A stretch of DNA of 6,779 bases from Clostridia bacterium (lineage in GTDB: Bacteria > Bacillota > Clostridia > Christensenellales > Aristaeellaceae), in contig JAUNBY010000039.1 in the NCBI GenBank assembly GCA_030526935.1, positions 1-6,779 on the forward strand. Direction: 5' to 3'. The position numbers and the translations under genes are program-made. This document shows positions 5,587-6,779 of this stretch, piece by piece (the first letter of the stretch is position 1; each line of letters starts with the position of its first letter). The notes under the pieces were generated by a model. That model made no database searches and was not told the origin of the DNA. It saw only the letters and a program-made list of their open reading frames with translations.

Positions 5587-6779
5587 ATGGGCGGCGTCGC
5601 GTTATTGGTGATATTTATGCTGCTGGGCCTTATAACGGCCCGGCGGCTGTTTTCCTGCGTAAGCGCGCAGGCCCGGGCGTGGCTCGGGTGCGTGCTGGGT
5701 ATGATGGAGATGATGTGGCTTCCCGCGGCATACGCCTTTATAATGGACTTCACCGTTCAGGCGCATTACTGGGCTATGGGTACCGCGGTTTTACTGGCGG
5801 TCGCGGCGCAGTTCATACCCGCGAGGAAGCCGGACGGCAACGCCGCTCCCCTGGCCGTCGTCATGAGCCTTCTCGTTCCCATGCTCGTCTTGTCGGCGTA
5901 CCTTCAATATACGCATACGCTCATGCCGCAAGACGGCGCTCTGAGCGTTGGGCAATCGACCTACGGGGATTTGTGCCTTCATCTGGGAATAGCGACGGGG
6001 CTTAGAAACGCGTCGTTCCCGCCCGAATACACGATACTTCCGGGGACGGCGCTGGGCTATCCGTTTTTGTTCGACGCCCTTTCCTCGTCGATGCTCCTTT
6101 TCGGGACGGAGCTTTCATGGGCTTTCATAATACCGTCGGTCGCCGCCATGGGACTCGTCTACTGGGGATTTATCGAATTGAGCTGGGAGATGACAAAGAG
6201 CCGCCTCGCGGTCGTGATAGCGTTTCTGCTGGCGTTTTTAAACGGCGGGCTTGGCTTTATGTACGTGTTCGACGGTCTTCCCGGCGACTGGTCGAAACTT
6301 TACGAGTGCCTTTACGGTTTTTACCGCGCGCCCGCGAATATGCCGGAATACAACCTGCGCTGGTCCAATGTTGTCTGCGATATGATGATTCCCCAGAGGA
6401 CGCTGCTTGCGGGCTGGATGACGGTTTTGCCGTGCCTTTATCTGCTCATAAGGGCGATTAAGTCTAACGACAGGCGGCTTTTTACGGCGCTCGGCGTATG
6501 GGCGGGGCTTATGCCCATGATACACACTCACTCGTTTCTGGCTCTGGGGCTTATAAGCCTGGGCGCAATGGTTTCGTGCGTAATCGGGGAGCGCGAAAGA
6601 AAGAAATACTTCGTCAATTTCTGTCTGTACGGCGCCATAGCGGTCGCGGTGGCGCTTGGTCAACTGCTTACGTGGACGTTCCCTCAAAGCCTCGGCTCGG
6701 GGCGGATGGGATTTTTGTTCAACTGGGTCAATAACGATGGAAACGGCGGGCTTATAGACGGCTATCTCTGGTTCTGGGT
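5587..6779 (+). CDS. Large polytopic membrane protein, GT-C-glycosyltransferase-like (3' end cut off)
   Basis: The frame is open from ATG 5587 to the window edge (397 residues seen). A TGA in the same frame at 5572-5574 makes 5587 the first possible start, one base after the peptidase stop. No clear ribosome site is seen, so translation may depend on coupling; ATG 5617 is an alternative. About nine or ten hydrophobic segments are visible, near residues 2-18, 33-54, 60-78, 87-106, 157-172, 177-198, 206-224, 272-289, 298-333 (one or two passes) and 342-363. Polar landmarks are YGDLCLH (126-132) followed by FPPEY and a GTALGYPF segment, LNGGLGF (218-224), IPQR (268-271) and HTHSF (313-317). A first extracytoplasmic loop with Asp/His between helices is reminiscent of GT-C membrane glycosyltransferases that use lipid-linked sugars. 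That is resemblance only, and I cannot name a family. Codon use matches the peptidase genes (ATA for 14 of 18 Ile), supporting a shared origin. Confidence 0.85.
   Translation, partial: MGGVALLVIFMLLGLITARRLFSCVSAQARAWLGCVLGMMEMMWLPAAYAFIMDFTVQAHYWAMGTAVLLAVAAQFIPARKPDGNAAPLAVVMSLLVPMLVLSAYLQYTHTLMPQDGALSVGQSTYGDLCLHLGIATGLRNASFPPEYTILPGTALGYPFLFDALSSSMLLFGTELSWAFIIPSVAAMGLVYWGFIELSWEMTKSRLAVVIAFLLAFLNGGLGFMYVFDGLPGDWSKLYECLYGFYRAPANMPEYNLRWSNVVCDMMIPQRTLLAGWMTVLPCLYLLIRAIKSNDRRLFTALGVWAGLMPMIHTHSFLALGLISLGAMVSCVIGERERKKYFVNFCLYGAIAVAVALGQLLTWTFPQSLGSGRMGFLFNWVNNDGNGGLIDGYLWFW

Noticed and set aside
4620..5753. Minus-strand open frame of 377 codons opposite the third peptidase
   Set aside because: It lies fully antisense to a gene with a complete M42 active site, and its translation is rich in Arg, Tyr and His with no domain. 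It is a by-product of the strong codon bias of the real gene.
5587..6779. Plus-strand frames of 70-114 codons in the right-hand region as separate genes
   Set aside because: They are out-of-frame shadows of the continuous membrane-protein frame that runs off the window.

Overview
The window looks like chromosomal DNA of a moderately GC-rich, probably anaerobic Clostridia-type Bacillota. That assignment is inferred from the gene families and strong AGGAGG-type ribosome sites, not from any marker gene. It holds six protein genes, two of them cut by the window edges, and no RNA gene, transposon or CRISPR array that I can see.

Left part (1-1481): the C-terminal 419 residues of a flavoprotein of the fumarate-reductase/flavocytochrome-c superfamily, with a C-terminal covalent-FMN domain. 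It is followed by a 221-base gap holding a perfect 11-bp hairpin that can end transcription from both sides. Converging on it from the minus strand is a secreted alpha/beta-hydrolase (1482-2360).

Middle (2361-2535): a 175-base divergent control region. Each side has a near-consensus sigma-70/SigA-type promoter with a 17-bp spacer. A 13-bp direct repeat with one mismatch places one copy on each promoter, which suggests a shared regulator.

Right part (2536-6779): a tight operon of three consecutive, mutually diverged M42-family metallo-aminopeptidases (347, 341 and 328 residues). A large multi-pass membrane protein follows, starting one base after the last peptidase stop and running off the window; its stop lies outside. 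The gene joints are a 10-base overlap, a 3-base gap and a 1-base gap, so the four proteins are probably made together. M42 enzymes form dodecameric tetrahedral particles that trim peptides in the cytoplasm, so the operon most simply reads as a peptide-degradation set with complementary specificities. The role of the membrane protein is unknown; its layout resembles GT-C-type membrane glycosyltransferases.

The operon uses ATA for 64 of 82 isoleucines, against 13 of 40 in the two genes to its left. This marks it as compositionally distinct.
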